A DNA stretch of 64,000 nt from Streptomyces tagetis (lineage in GTDB: Bacteria; Actinomycetota; Actinomycetes; Streptomycetales; Streptomycetaceae): the NCBI RefSeq assembly GCF_018069565.1, contig NZ_JAGPNL010000005.1, positions 434,001 through 498,000 on the forward strand, written 5' to 3'. Made by a program: the position numbers and the translations under genes. Below are positions 17,207-26,660 of this stretch, piece after piece. A model generated the notes under the pieces. That model saw nothing but the letters and a program-made list of their open reading frames with translations. It did not search any database and was not told the origin of the DNA. The stretch's first letter is position 1. Each line of letters opens with the position of its first letter.

Positions 17207-18619
17207 GTGCGAATGACCGACATCCAGCGGTGCGACATCAGGCCCGGACGACTGGTCGAATGGACGCTCAGCCCGGCGACCGTCGCCACCGCCGCGGGGC
17301 TTCCGGACGACGCCAGGCCGCCGGCGTACATCCAGGAGTCGCACATCAGGACGGCCCGGTCGGTGCGTGAGGGCGGGCTCTTCGTGCCGACCTGGCTCGG
17401 CGCCGCCTTCGACCTGCCGGGCCGTATCGACCCGGACGCGCTCCAGGAGGCGCTGCGCGCCTGGACGCTGCGGCACGAGACACTGCGCAGCGGCTTCCGC
17501 TGGTCCGGCCCCGGCGCGGAGATGCGCCGCTTCACGCTGGACGCGGACGAGGTCTCGCTGCACCGGGAGGACGTCGGCGAGTTCACCGACGCGGACGCCC
17601 TGGTACGCCACCTCCAGGAGCGCTTCGACACGGTGGCGGACGCGCTGCGCTGGCCGAACCTCATCTACACGGCGGTCCTGCGCGAGGACGGCGCCGGCGT
17701 CTACATGGCCTTCGACCACAGCAACGTCGACGCGTACTCCCTCTTCCGCATCCCCGCCGAGATCCACGAGCTGTACACGGCGGCGGTCGAGGGACGGTCC
17801 GTCGAGCACCCGCCGGTCGGCAGCTACGTCGACTTCTGCGAGGCCGAGCGCGCCGACGCGGACCGGATCGACGACCGGCACGAGATCGTGGGCCGGTGGC
17901 GGGAGTTCATCCAGCGCTGCGACGGGCGGCTGCCGTCCTTCCCGGTCGACCTCGGGCTGGAGCCCGGGGGCCCGCTGCCGGAGCAGCGGCTGCTGCGGGA
18001 GCCGCTGGTGGACGCGGCCGACGCCGCCGCCTTCGAGGCGTACTGCCGGCCCTACGGCGGCAGCCTGGCCGGTGTCCTGGCCGCCACCGCGCTCGTGGTC
18101 CACGAGATCGGCGGCGAGCCGGTGTACCGCACGGTCGTGCCCTTCCACACCCGCACCCGCTCGCGCTGGTCGCAGTCGGTGGGCTGGTACGTGGGCGGGG
18201 CGCCGGTGGAGGTGCCGGTGGAGCGCGCCCGCGACTTCCCGAGCGCGCTGGCCGCCGTACGGGAGGCGCTGCACGCCAACCGGCGGATGGCCCGCATGCC
18301 GCTGGACCGGGTGCTGCGGCTGCTCGGCACCGACTTCCGCCCCACCTCGCCCGACCTGTACTCGATCGTCTCCTACGTCGACGCCCGCGCCGTCCCCGGT
18401 GCCGACCGCTGGACCGCGCTGAACGCGTACGGGCTGCTCCGCGTCTCCTACGGCGACCAGGTGTGCGCCTGGGTCAACCGGCTCCCGGAGGGCCTGTGGT
18501 TCGCAAGCCGCTACCCGGACACCGACATCGCCCAGAAGAACCTGCGCCTCTACGTGGAGCGGCTGCGGGACGTCGTCACCGGCGTCGCCCGGCAGGAGGC
18601 GGTGGCGCGGGGCGCCTGA
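17207..18619 (+). CDS. stand-alone condensation-domain acyltransferase
   Basis: A 470-residue protein with the chloramphenicol-acetyltransferase-like fold of NRPS condensation domains. The HHxxxDG motif appears as Asp170-His171-SNV-Asp175-Ala: the second His and the Asp are kept but the first His is Asp. LRHETLRSGF near residues 88-97 is the usual C3-type helix. There are no adenylation or carrier domains here or beside it, so it probably acts in trans, like PapA-type enzymes. GTG at 17207 follows CGGAGA by 8 nt; an ATG 6 bp later is the alternative. Closed by a shared hairpin. Confidence 0.82.
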   Translation: MRMTDIQRCDIRPGRLVEWTLSPATVATAAGLPDDARPPAYIQESHIRTARSVREGGLFVPTWLGAAFDLPGRIDPDALQEALRAWTLRHETLRSGFRWSGPGAEMRRFTLDADEVSLHREDVGEFTDADALVRHLQERFDTVADALRWPNLIYTAVLREDGAGVYMAFDHSNVDAYSLFRIPAEIHELYTAAVEGRSVEHPPVGSYVDFCEAERADADRIDDRHEIVGRWREFIQRCDGRLPSFPVDLGLEPGGPLPEQRLLREPLVDAADAAAFEAYCRPYGGSLAGVLAATALVVHEIGGEPVYRTVVPFHTRTRSRWSQSVGWYVGGAPVEVPVERARDFPSALAAVREALHANRRMARMPLDRVLRLLGTDFRPTSPDLYSIVSYVDARAVPGADRWTALNAYGLLRVSYGDQVCAWVNRLPEGLWFASRYPDTDIAQKNLRLYVERLRDVVTGVARQEAVARGA

Positions 18620-18637
18620 GGCCGGTCCCGGCACGGC

Positions 18638-18677
18638 GAAGGCCGGTCCCCCACACCCGTGGCGGGGACCGGCCTTC
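18638..18677. terminator. bidirectional terminator between convergent genes
   Basis: Perfect 14-bp inverted repeat GAAGGCCGGTCCCC / GGGGACCGGCCTTC with a 12-nt loop, between the stops of the condensation-domain gene and ccsB. Confidence 0.85.
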
Positions 18678-18689
18678 GGTGGCGCCGGG

Positions 18690-19820
18690 TCAGAAGCCGA
18701 CGGCGGCGAGGGCGCCGAGGCCCACGTCGGCGTAGGAGTGCTTGCCGGAGACGAAGATGTTGACGCCGTAGTAGTTGAAGAGCCAGCAGGCGAAGGCGGC
18801 CAGGGCCAGGTAGGCGGCCCTGCGCCCCTTCCACCCGGCGGTGGCGCGGGCGTGCAGGTAGCCGGCGTAGGCGACCCAGGTGATGAAGGACCAGGTCTCC
18901 TTGGGGTCCCAGCCCCAGTAGCGGCCCCAGGCGTCGCCCGCCCAGATCGCGCCCGCGATGATGGTGAAGGTCCACAGCGGGAAGACGGCGGCGTTGACCC
19001 GGTAGGCGAACTTGTCCAGGGAGGCGGCCGAGGGCAGCCGGTCCAGGACCGAGTCGGCGAAGCGGCCGGGGGTGCCGCCGCCCGCGAGCTTGTTCTCGAA
19101 GGAGTCCTTGAAGAGGTACAGGACCGTGGAGACCGCGCCGACGTAGAAGACCGCGCCGCAGAAGATCGCGGTGGAGACGTGGATGTAGAGCCAGTACGAG
19201 TGCAGGGCGGGCACGAGCTGGTCGCTCGCCGTGTACAGGACGGTGACGGCGAGGCCGAGGTCGAGCAGGACCGTGGTGATCAGCGGGAGGCCGAGCCAGC
19301 GGACCTTCTTGCCGAAGGCGAGCAGGCCCAGGTAGACGCCGACGCCGACCGTGGTGAAGGTGATGTTGAACTCGTACATGTTGCCCCACGGCGCCCGCTG
19401 CACCGACAGGGCCCGCGCGAGCACGCCGCCGAACTCCAGGACGAAGGCGAGCACGGTGAGCGAGATGGCGACGCGCCCGTAGAGGTCGCCCTTCTCGGTG
19501 CCGCCGTGCGCGCCCGGACCGTCGGGCACGTCCCGGGCGCCGGCCGCGGCCCGCACGACGACCTTCGGCCGCTCCAGTACGGCGGTGCCGCCGCTCTTGC
19601 GCACGGTGACGGCCGGGGCGTCCTTCGCCGCGGCCCCGCCCTCGGCGGTGAGCGCGGCGGCGGTGCGGCCGACCTTGCTGCGGCTGCCGAAGAGCCACTC
19701 GGCGATGTAGGCGAAGAAGGCCAGGGTGTAGACCGCCATCGCGGAGTAGATCAGCGTGTTGCTGATGTTCGCGAGGTTCTCGTTGGTCGCGGCGGCCAGT
19801 GATGCGGCGGCGAGGGTCAC
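18690..19820 (-). CDS. ccsB: cytochrome c biogenesis protein CcsB (ResC type)
   Basis: A 376-residue polytopic heme handling protein of system II cytochrome c maturation. The WGWDPKETWSF tryptophan-rich heme-binding motif is near the C-terminus, flanked by conserved histidines, including one in LHSYWLYIHV. A long hydrophilic Ala/Lys loop (about residues 48-110) is inserted after the first helix. The start overlaps the resB stop (ATGA), showing translational coupling in a resA-ccdA-resB-ccsB operon. Confidence 0.94.
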   Translation of the reverse strand: MTLAAASLAAATNENLANISNTLIYSAMAVYTLAFFAYIAEWLFGSRSKVGRTAAALTAEGGAAAKDAPAVTVRKSGGTAVLERPKVVVRAAAGARDVPDGPGAHGGTEKGDLYGRVAISLTVLAFVLEFGGVLARALSVQRAPWGNMYEFNITFTTVGVGVYLGLLAFGKKVRWLGLPLITTVLLDLGLAVTVLYTASDQLVPALHSYWLYIHVSTAIFCGAVFYVGAVSTVLYLFKDSFENKLAGGGTPGRFADSVLDRLPSAASLDKFAYRVNAAVFPLWTFTIIAGAIWAGDAWGRYWGWDPKETWSFITWVAYAGYLHARATAGWKGRRAAYLALAAFACWLFNYYGVNIFVSGKHSYADVGLGALAAVGF

Positions 19821-21553
19821 TGCTGCTCAGCCCCTTCGGCAGAGACGGCGTGGGAGTCGGGGTCGGGGGATGCGGGGGTGTCGTCGTCGGGGGCGCCCGG
19901 CGCCCGCTCGTGGAGGACCGCGGCGAGGTCTCCCAGTTCCTCGGGGACCTTCGCGGACTCGCTGCGGCCGAGGCCCGCCATCTCCACGACGGTGATCCCG
20001 TCCTCGCCCCGGACCGCGCGCACCCACACGCGGCGGCGCTGGACGAACAGGGACCCGGCGAGGCCCAGGATGGCGGCGACCGAGCCGGCCAGCGCCCAGC
20101 CGCTGCCGGGCTGCTGGGCCATCTGGAAACCGGCCCACTCCTTGACGCCCTCGAAGGTGACGGAACCGGCGCCGTCGGGGAGCGTCATGGTCTCGCCGGG
20201 CATGAGCTGGCGCTTGAACAGCTCGCCGTCGGAGTCCTTGAACTCCTTCAGCTTGGTCTTGTCGAGCTGGTAGATGTTCTGCAGGAGGCCCGCGTCGACG
20301 CCGAGGTCCCCGTGGTAGGCGTTGAGCGCCAGCATCGGGTTGATCAGCGCCGGGAAGGTGGAGAGCATCGTGCTCCCCTTGCCGCCGTAGGTCGGCAGGA
20401 AGAACGCCTGGAAGCCGAGCTGTTCCCGCTCGCCCTTCGCGTTGCGGTAGCCGTCCATGACCTTGATGGCGCCGGAGGAGGTGACGTTGCCGTCCAGCGG
20501 GAGCAGGGCGACGGCCTCGCGGTCCTTGACGACGTCGCCCTTGCCGTCCCGGACGGTGACGACGGGGGCGTAGCCGTGGCTGACGAGGTAGACCTTGGTG
20601 CCGTCGATCTCCAGCGGCTTGTTGACCTTGATGGTGGCCGGCTTCTCCTCGCCGTACGCGCCCACGCTGTAGGTGACGTGGGCCTCGTAGGTGCGGGGGG
20701 TGCCGCGGTTGGGGCCGGTCGGCTCGTAGGTGCCGCGGAAGTCCTTCAGGTGGAAGCTGAACGCGTCCAGCTCGTCCTGGTCGAAGAGGTTCCCGGACTT
20801 GAAGTCGTCGTACTGGGTGATGGTGTTGGCGAAGCCGTCGCCCTCCAGGATCAGCTTGTTGCCCTCGTACCGGAAGAGCTGGCCCCAGGCGAAGGCGATC
20901 AGCATCACGATCAGCGCGATGTGGAAGGCGAGGTTGCCCGCCTCGCGCAGGTAGCCCTTCTCGGCGGCGACGGAGCCGCCGGTGGCGTGCACCCGGAAGC
21001 GGCGCTTGCGCAGCACGGCGAGGGCGTGCTGGTGGACCAGCTCGGGGGCGGTCTCGGTACGCCAGGTGGTGTACGCGGGCAGCCGGGTCAGCCGCCGGGG
21101 GGCGCCGGGCGGCCGGCCTCGGAGCTGGCCGACGAACTGCCAGGTGCGCGGGACGATGCAGCCGATCAGGGAGACGAAGAGCAGGATGTAGATCGCGGAG
21201 AACCACACCGAGCTGTAGACGTTGAAGAGGCCGAGCGTGTCGTAGAGCGGCGAGAGCGTCTCGTGCCGTTCGCGGAAGTCGTCGACCTGCACGGCGTCGA
21301 TGCCGGTCTGCGGGATCAGCGAGCCGGGGATCGCGGCCAGCGACAGCAGCAGGAGCAGCAGCAGCGCCACCCGCATCGAGGTGAGCTGGCGCCAGAACCA
21401 GCGGGTCCAGCCGACCACGCCGAGGGCGGGCAGGGTGGGGGCGTTGGCGGGGGCGTCCTCGCCGGGGGCGGTGGAGAGCCGGGAGCCGGCCGCGTCCAGG
21501 TCCCGGTCGTCGGCCTTCGGGGTCTCGTCCGGTGCCGTTCTCGAAGTGCTCAT
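19817..21553 (-). CDS. resB: cytochrome c biogenesis protein ResB
   Basis: A 578-residue partner of CcsB. Three hydrophobic helices near residues 55-75, 110-130 and 205-225 precede a large extracytoplasmic domain, and a last helix lies near residue 490 (WALAGSVAAILGLAGSLFV). The sequences LRVALLLLLLLSLAAIPGSLIPQ and NLAFHIALIVMLIAFAWG are typical of ResB. The complex holds reduced heme outside the membrane for ligation to apocytochrome. It is 5 bp from ccdA. Confidence 0.93.
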   Translation of the reverse strand: MSTSRTAPDETPKADDRDLDAAGSRLSTAPGEDAPANAPTLPALGVVGWTRWFWRQLTSMRVALLLLLLLSLAAIPGSLIPQTGIDAVQVDDFRERHETLSPLYDTLGLFNVYSSVWFSAIYILLFVSLIGCIVPRTWQFVGQLRGRPPGAPRRLTRLPAYTTWRTETAPELVHQHALAVLRKRRFRVHATGGSVAAEKGYLREAGNLAFHIALIVMLIAFAWGQLFRYEGNKLILEGDGFANTITQYDDFKSGNLFDQDELDAFSFHLKDFRGTYEPTGPNRGTPRTYEAHVTYSVGAYGEEKPATIKVNKPLEIDGTKVYLVSHGYAPVVTVRDGKGDVVKDREAVALLPLDGNVTSSGAIKVMDGYRNAKGEREQLGFQAFFLPTYGGKGSTMLSTFPALINPMLALNAYHGDLGVDAGLLQNIYQLDKTKLKEFKDSDGELFKRQLMPGETMTLPDGAGSVTFEGVKEWAGFQMAQQPGSGWALAGSVAAILGLAGSLFVQRRRVWVRAVRGEDGITVVEMAGLGRSESAKVPEELGDLAAVLHERAPGAPDDDTPASPDPDSHAVSAEGAEQQ

Positions 21554-21557
21554 CGGA

Positions 21558-22328
21558 TCAGATCCCCACAGTGAAGCCGTTGGACCAGGTCTGCATGTCC
21601 TGGACGATGCTGTCCCACACGCCGGTCAGCAGCAGCAGCCCGGTCACGATCATCATGGTGCCGCCGATGCGGAGCACCCAGACGTAGTGGCGCTTGATCC
21701 ACCCGAAGGCGCCGAGCGCCCGGCGGAAGGCGACCGCGGCGAGCACGAAGGGCACCCCGAGGCCGAGGCAGTAGGCGACGGTGAGGAGCGCGCCCCGGCC
21801 GGCGGTGCCCTGCTCGGAGGAGAGGATCAGCACGGAGGAGAGCGTCGGCCCGATGCAGGGCGTCCAGCCGATGCCGAACAGCGCGCCCAGTACGGGGGCG
21901 CCGGCCAGGCCGCTGACCGGGCGCCGGTGGAAGCGGAACTCGCGCTGGGTGAGCCAGGGCATCAGGCCCATGAAGAAGACACCCATGGCGATCATGAATC
22001 CGCCGAGGATCTTCGTCAGGACGCCCCGGTTGTCCTGGAGCGTCTCGCCGAAGAAGCCGAAGAGCGCGCCGCTGGAGACGAAGACGGCGGTGAAGCCGAG
22101 GACGAAGAGGGAGGAGCCCGCGACCATCCGGCCGCGCCGGGCCTCGGCGAGGTCGGTGCCGGTCACCCCGGTCACGTAGGAGAGGTAGCCGGGGACGAGC
22201 GGCAGGACGCAGGGCGAGAAGAAGGAGACGAGGCCGCCGAGGAGCGCGACGGGCAGGGCCAGCAGGAGGGCGCCGTCGAGCACCGTGCCGTTGGGGCCCC
22301 CCACGGCGAGCGTGGACAGTGCGCTCAC
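21558..22328 (-). CDS. ccdA: cytochrome c biogenesis thiol transporter CcdA
   Basis: A 256-residue DsbD-like membrane protein with six helices. The two membrane-buried redox cysteines lie in FFSPCVLPLVPGYLSYV and IGWTPCIGPTL. It carries reducing power from cytoplasmic thioredoxin to the extracytoplasmic TlpA/ResA protein encoded by the gene just upstream (1-bp gap). Normal length. Confidence 0.94.
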   Translation of the reverse strand: MSALSTLAVGGPNGTVLDGALLLALPVALLGGLVSFFSPCVLPLVPGYLSYVTGVTGTDLAEARRGRMVAGSSLFVLGFTAVFVSSGALFGFFGETLQDNRGVLTKILGGFMIAMGVFFMGLMPWLTQREFRFHRRPVSGLAGAPVLGALFGIGWTPCIGPTLSSVLILSSEQGTAGRGALLTVAYCLGLGVPFVLAAVAFRRALGAFGWIKRHYVWVLRIGGTMMIVTGLLLLTGVWDSIVQDMQTWSNGFTVGI

Positions 22329-22329
22329 G

Positions 22330-22956
22330 TCACTTCTCCGCCATCACGGGGTCGAGCATCTCGCGCAGCTTCTCCTCGCTGAGCGCCTGGAGGGTGCGCG
22401 CGGCGACCTTGCCCTCGCGGTCGATGACGAGCGTGGAGGGGATGGCCTGCGGGTTGAGGGTGCCCTTCTCGAAGCGGAGCATCAGCCGGCCGGCCGGGTC
22501 GTACAGGCTCGGGTAGCCGACGCCGAACTCCTTCTCGAAGGCGCGGGCCGGGCCGACGGAGGTGTCGCGGGTGTTGATGCCGAGGAACGCGACGCCGTCG
22601 TCCTTGACGTCCTCGTAGACCTTCTGGAAGTTCTTGGCCTCGGCCCGGCAGGGCGGGCACCAGGAGCCCCACACGTTGACGACGACGACCTTGCCCTTGT
22701 GGTCGGCGAGGGCGGCCTTCCCCCCGTCGACGGTCTCGCCGGAGAGGTCGGGCGCGGCGGCCCGCTCCCCCTTGGCGACGGTGGCGATGCCGTCCGGGCC
22801 GGTGACGAAGCCCGCTTGCCCACCGCCGCCGGAGGTGCCTGAGGAGCCGCACGCGGTGGCGAGCAGCGCCGTCAGGGCGACGCCCGCGGCCAGGGCGGCA
22901 CGGCGGCGGGCGGTGGTGCGGTTCGAGCGCAGGGGGGCGCGACTGGCAGCACTCAT
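22330..22956 (-). CDS. TlpA/ResA-like thiol-disulfide lipoprotein
   Basis: A 208-residue exported thioredoxin-fold protein. A lipobox (LLATAC, Cys36) follows a basic, hydrophobic signal. The redox pair is Cys100 and Cys103 in GSWCPPCRAE. It would keep the apocytochrome CxxCH motif reduced. First gene of the ccsB-resB-ccdA-resA operon, with 120 bp upstream for its promoter. Confidence 0.93.
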   Translation of the reverse strand: MSAASRAPLRSNRTTARRRAALAAGVALTALLATACGSSGTSGGGGQAGFVTGPDGIATVAKGERAAAPDLSGETVDGGKAALADHKGKVVVVNVWGSWCPPCRAEAKNFQKVYEDVKDDGVAFLGINTRDTSVGPARAFEKEFGVGYPSLYDPAGRLMLRFEKGTLNPQAIPSTLVIDREGKVAARTLQALSEEKLREMLDPVMAEK

Positions 22957-23083
22957 GTGAAAAGTTTCGCATGTCCGTTCCGGGGATCTTGCGCACCCCC
23001 CTCACCGGCACGGACCCGCATCTCAAACGGCGTCTGGGGGGCTGCCCCGGGGGCCGATTGAGGCTTTTGTACGCTATGCCCGC

Positions 23084-24442
23084 TTAGCTGGCTTTGCCGC
23101 TTCCGGCACCGCTCCCGGCATCGCTTCCGGCACCGCTCCCGGCCCCGCTCCCCGCGCCGCTCCCGGTGTCCTCGAAGAGGGCCTTCCAGCCGCCCGCCGG
23201 ACGCTGCCCCACGTCGAGCGTGCGGTAGCGGGCGAGCACCTCGGGCCGCTGCGCGTCCAGCCAGTCGGTGAACTGCCGGAAGGAGACCAGCCGCACGTCC
23301 CCGCCCTTGTCCCGCTCCCGCGCGATGTGCTTCAGCGCCTCCTCGACGGCGTCCATGTAGATGCCGCCGTTCCACTCCTCGAAGTGGTTGCCGACGAAGA
23401 AGGGCGCCCGGTTCGTCTCGTAGGCCCGCCGGAAGCCGGCTATGTACGCCTCGGTCGACTGCTTCCGCCAGCCCGGGTGGTTGTGGGCGGGCGCCCGGGT
23501 GGTGTTGAGCGACTGGTTGGCCAGCATGTTGTAGTCCATCGACAGCACCTCGAAGGACCGGCCCGGGAACGGTATCTGCTGGAGCGGCAGGTCCCACAGG
23601 CCCTGCTTCCTCGCCGGCCAGGTCTGCCGGCCGCCGGGCGAGGAGGCGTCGTAGCGCCAGCCCAGCTCTCGGGCGGTGGGCAGCAGGTTCTCCTGGCCGA
23701 GCAGGCAGGGGGTGCGCCCGCCGACGAGTTCCTTGTCGTAGTCGAAGGGGAGCGACGGCAGGTCCGTCCAGCCGCTGTTCGTCCGCCAGCGCTGGACGAA
23801 GGACTTCGCCTGGTCGATCTCGCTGCGCCACTGCCGGGAGGTCCAGTTGCCGACGCTGCCCGAGCCGCCGCAGAAGTGGCCGTTGAAGTGCGTGCCGATC
23901 TCGTGGCCCTCCAGCCAGGCCCGGCGCACACCGGCGAGGGTGTCCTTGATGTGGTCGTCGGTGAGGTACCCGATGTCGGAGGCGCCGCGCGGGTTGCCCG
24001 GCGGGTCGTAGAGCCGCTTCTGCGACTCCGGCAGCAGGTACAGCCCGGAGAGGAAGAAGGTCATGGCCGCGCCGTGGTCGCGGGCGAGGTCCAGGAAGCG
24101 GGGGAAGAGACCGTTGCCGACCTCCCCCGCGCCGTCCCAGGAGAAGATCACGAACTGCGGCGGCTCCTCCCCGGGCTCCAGCGGCACGGGCGCCTTCGGC
24201 TGGTGGGGCTGTTTGCCGGTGTACGCGGTGGAGCCGTCGCCGATCGGGCGCTCGGGGGCCTTCGCGCTCTTCGACGGCGAGGGCCGCGCGCCGGTCCCGG
24301 CGGAGCCGTCGGGGCCGGGCTTGTCGTCGGGTCCTGGGCGGCCGGCGCAGCCGGTGAGCCCGGTGGCGGCCACCGCGCCGGCGGCGCCCGCGCCGAGCCC
24401 GAGCATCCGCCTGCGGGTGACCTGGCGTGGGGTGGTGCGCAT
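23084..24442 (-). CDS. NodB-like (polysaccharide deacetylase-fold) lipoprotein
   Basis: A 452-residue secreted protein. The signal has both twin arginines (VTRRRMLG) and a lipobox (LTGC, Cys32), so it is a Tat lipoprotein. A Lys/Pro/Ser linker precedes a NodB-like fold: FSWDGAG occupies the place of the normal Asp-Asp motif and HEIGTHFNGHF supplies the metal histidines. The C-terminus is a Ser-Gly-Ala-Gly repeat of about 24 residues. ATG at 24442 follows GAGG by 5 nt; the upstream GTG at 24475 is less likely. The altered Asp makes deacetylase activity uncertain. Confidence 0.75.
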   Translation of the reverse strand: MRTTPRQVTRRRMLGLGAGAAGAVAATGLTGCAGRPGPDDKPGPDGSAGTGARPSPSKSAKAPERPIGDGSTAYTGKQPHQPKAPVPLEPGEEPPQFVIFSWDGAGEVGNGLFPRFLDLARDHGAAMTFFLSGLYLLPESQKRLYDPPGNPRGASDIGYLTDDHIKDTLAGVRRAWLEGHEIGTHFNGHFCGGSGSVGNWTSRQWRSEIDQAKSFVQRWRTNSGWTDLPSLPFDYDKELVGGRTPCLLGQENLLPTARELGWRYDASSPGGRQTWPARKQGLWDLPLQQIPFPGRSFEVLSMDYNMLANQSLNTTRAPAHNHPGWRKQSTEAYIAGFRRAYETNRAPFFVGNHFEEWNGGIYMDAVEEALKHIARERDKGGDVRLVSFRQFTDWLDAQRPEVLARYRTLDVGQRPAGGWKALFEDTGSGAGSGAGSGAGSDAGSGAGSGKAS

Positions 24443-24657
24443 CGGAACCTCGTTCGTCGCGTCCTGTGGGGTCACTCCGTCAGAGGATGCGACGAACGAT
24501 CGGGTTCCGAAAGCGTGTACGGGTTCGGTAACGGTGCTGTGCCCCCGGCGGGGCCAGGGCGGGCCGGGGGCGGGGGCGGGGCGCCCCAGGGGCGGGGGGT
24601 GCCCCGGCGGGGCTCAGGTGCCCCGGTGCCGGGGGCGGCCCCCTGGCCCGGCTCGGC

Positions 24658-25347
24658 TCAGGCGCCGAACGCCTTGCCCTGCCCCTTGACCGGCTTCGCC
24701 CCGGCGAGCAGGTGAGGCGGGACCAGGTCCCGGGCGGGCTCGGTGTAGCCGACGGACACGATCCGGTCGCCCCGGAAGGTGAACGTCGTCAGGGACGCCA
24801 GGGTGCACTGCCGCTTGCGCGGGTCGTGCCACAGCCGCCGCCGCTCGACGTAGGACCGCAGTATCCAGATCGGCAACTGGTGGCTGACGAGGACCGCCTC
24901 GTGCCCGCGGGCCCGGTCCCGGGCCGTGGTCAGCGCGCCCATCATCCGCACCACCTGGTCGACGTACGGCTCGCCCCAGGACGGCTTGAACGGGTTGACC
25001 ACGTGCTTCCAGTTGGCGGGCCGGCGCAGGGCACCGTCCCCGATGCCGAAGGTCTTGCCCTGGAAGACGTTCTCGGCCTCGATCAGCCGCGCGTCGGTGT
25101 CCAGGTCCAGCCCGTGCGCCTTGGCGACCGGCGTCGCCGTCTCCTGCGCCCGCTCCAGCGGGGAGGCCACGACGTACGTCACGTCGCGGGGGGCGAGGTG
25201 CTCGGCGACCCGGTCGGCCATCCGCCGGCCCAGCTCGGAGAGGTGGTAGCCGGGCAGGCGGCCGTAGAGGACGCCGGTCGGGTTCTCCACCTCGCCGTGC
25301 CGCATCACGTGGACGACGGTCAGTTCCTCGTCGCGCGTCTCGCTCAT
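24658..25347 (-). CDS. histidine phosphatase family protein
   Basis: A 229-residue phosphoglycerate-mutase-like protein with the RHGE motif at residues 16-19 and the second catalytic His in LVSHQLPIW. The ATG overlaps the hemL stop (ATGA), so it is translationally coupled to heme synthesis; this arrangement is common in Streptomyces (from memory). Substrate unknown. The 215 bp downstream are very G/C-rich and hold no gene. Confidence 0.9.
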   Translation of the reverse strand: MSETRDEELTVVHVMRHGEVENPTGVLYGRLPGYHLSELGRRMADRVAEHLAPRDVTYVVASPLERAQETATPVAKAHGLDLDTDARLIEAENVFQGKTFGIGDGALRRPANWKHVVNPFKPSWGEPYVDQVVRMMGALTTARDRARGHEAVLVSHQLPIWILRSYVERRRLWHDPRKRQCTLASLTTFTFRGDRIVSVGYTEPARDLVPPHLLAGAKPVKGQGKAFGA

Positions 25348-26660
25348 GCCGTCGCCTCCGCCGCCGCGCGGGCCGCCGCCGGGAGGGCGTCCGCGACGCG
25401 CTGGACGGCCTCGTCGTCGTGGGCGGCCGAGACGAACCAGGACTCGAAGGAGGACGGCGGCAGGTAGACGCCGTTCGCCAGCAGCGAGTGGAAGAACGCG
25501 GTGTAGCGGAAGGACTCCTGCGCCTTCGCGTCCTCGTAGTCCCGCACCGGACGGTCGGTGAAGAACACGGAGAACATGTTGGAGGCGGTCTGGAGCCGGT
25601 GGGCGACGCCCTCCTTGGCCAGCGCCTCGGTGACGAGGCCCTGGACCTGCTGCGACACCGCGTCGACCCTGGCGTACGCCGCGTCGTCGAGCAGCCGGAG
25701 CTGGGCGAGGCCGGCGGCGGTGGCGACCGGGTTCCCGGAGAGGGTGCCGGCCTGGTAGACGGGGCCGGCCGGCGCGAGGTGCGCCATGACGTCGGCCCGG
25801 CCGCCGAAGGCCGCGGCGGGGAAGCCGCCGCCCATGACCTTGCCGAAGGTCATCAGGTCGGGGACGACGCCCTCGACCCCGTACCACCCGGCGCGGCTGG
25901 TGCGGAAGCCGGTCATCACCTCGTCGGAGACGAAGAGGGCGCCGTCGGCGGCGCAGGCGTCCTTCAGCCCCTGGTTGAAGCCGGGCAGCGGCGGTACGAC
26001 GCCCATGTTGCCGGGGGACGCCTCGGTGATCACGCAGGCGATCTCGCCGGGGTGCGCGGCGAAGGCGGCACGCACGGCGTCCAGGTCGTTGTACGGCAGC
26101 ACGATCGTGTCGCTCGCCTGGGCGCCGGTGACGCCGGGGGTGTCGGGCAGCGCGAAGGTGGCGACGCCGGAGCCGGCCGCGGCGAGCAGCGAGTCGACGT
26201 GGCCGTGGTAGCAGCCGGCGAACTTGATCACCTTCGTCCGCCGCGTGAAGCCGCGGGCGAGCCGGATCGCCGACATGGTGGCCTCGGTGCCGCTGGAGAC
26301 CAGCCGCACCCGCTCCAGGGGCGCGACCCGGGCGGTCATCTCCTCGGCGAGCGCGACCTCGCCCTCGGCGGGGGTGCCGAAGGAGGTGCCGCGGGCCACG
26401 GCCTCCTGCACGGCGGCGATCACCTCGGGGTGCGCGTGCCCGAGGATCATCGGACCCCAGGAACAGACGAGGTCGACGTATTCACGACCGTCGGCGTCCG
26501 TGAGGTAGGGCCCGCGGCCCGACACCATGAACCGGGGCGTGCCGCCCACGGCGCGGAAGGCCCGCACCGGGGAGTTCACGCCTCCGGGCGTGACGGCCGC
26601 CGCACGATCGAACAGGGCCTGCGAGGCCGGTGCTTCGTATGGGTATGCCAGTTCGCTCAT
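25344..26660 (-). CDS. hemL: glutamate-1-semialdehyde 2,1-aminomutase
   Basis: A 438-residue PLP enzyme of C5-pathway tetrapyrrole synthesis, making 5-aminolevulinate. The N-terminus has the expected TPGGVNSPVRAF. Further on are GTEATMSAIRLARG, the DEVMTGFR aspartate motif and MTFGKVMGGGFP with the Schiff-base Lys. The start at 26660 is set by homology; the frame upstream is Arg-rich and not conserved. Coupled to the following phosphatase gene. Confidence 0.96.
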   Translation of the reverse strand: MSELAYPYEAPASQALFDRAAAVTPGGVNSPVRAFRAVGGTPRFMVSGRGPYLTDADGREYVDLVCSWGPMILGHAHPEVIAAVQEAVARGTSFGTPAEGEVALAEEMTARVAPLERVRLVSSGTEATMSAIRLARGFTRRTKVIKFAGCYHGHVDSLLAAAGSGVATFALPDTPGVTGAQASDTIVLPYNDLDAVRAAFAAHPGEIACVITEASPGNMGVVPPLPGFNQGLKDACAADGALFVSDEVMTGFRTSRAGWYGVEGVVPDLMTFGKVMGGGFPAAAFGGRADVMAHLAPAGPVYQAGTLSGNPVATAAGLAQLRLLDDAAYARVDAVSQQVQGLVTEALAKEGVAHRLQTASNMFSVFFTDRPVRDYEDAKAQESFRYTAFFHSLLANGVYLPPSSFESWFVSAAHDDEAVQRVADALPAAARAAAEATA

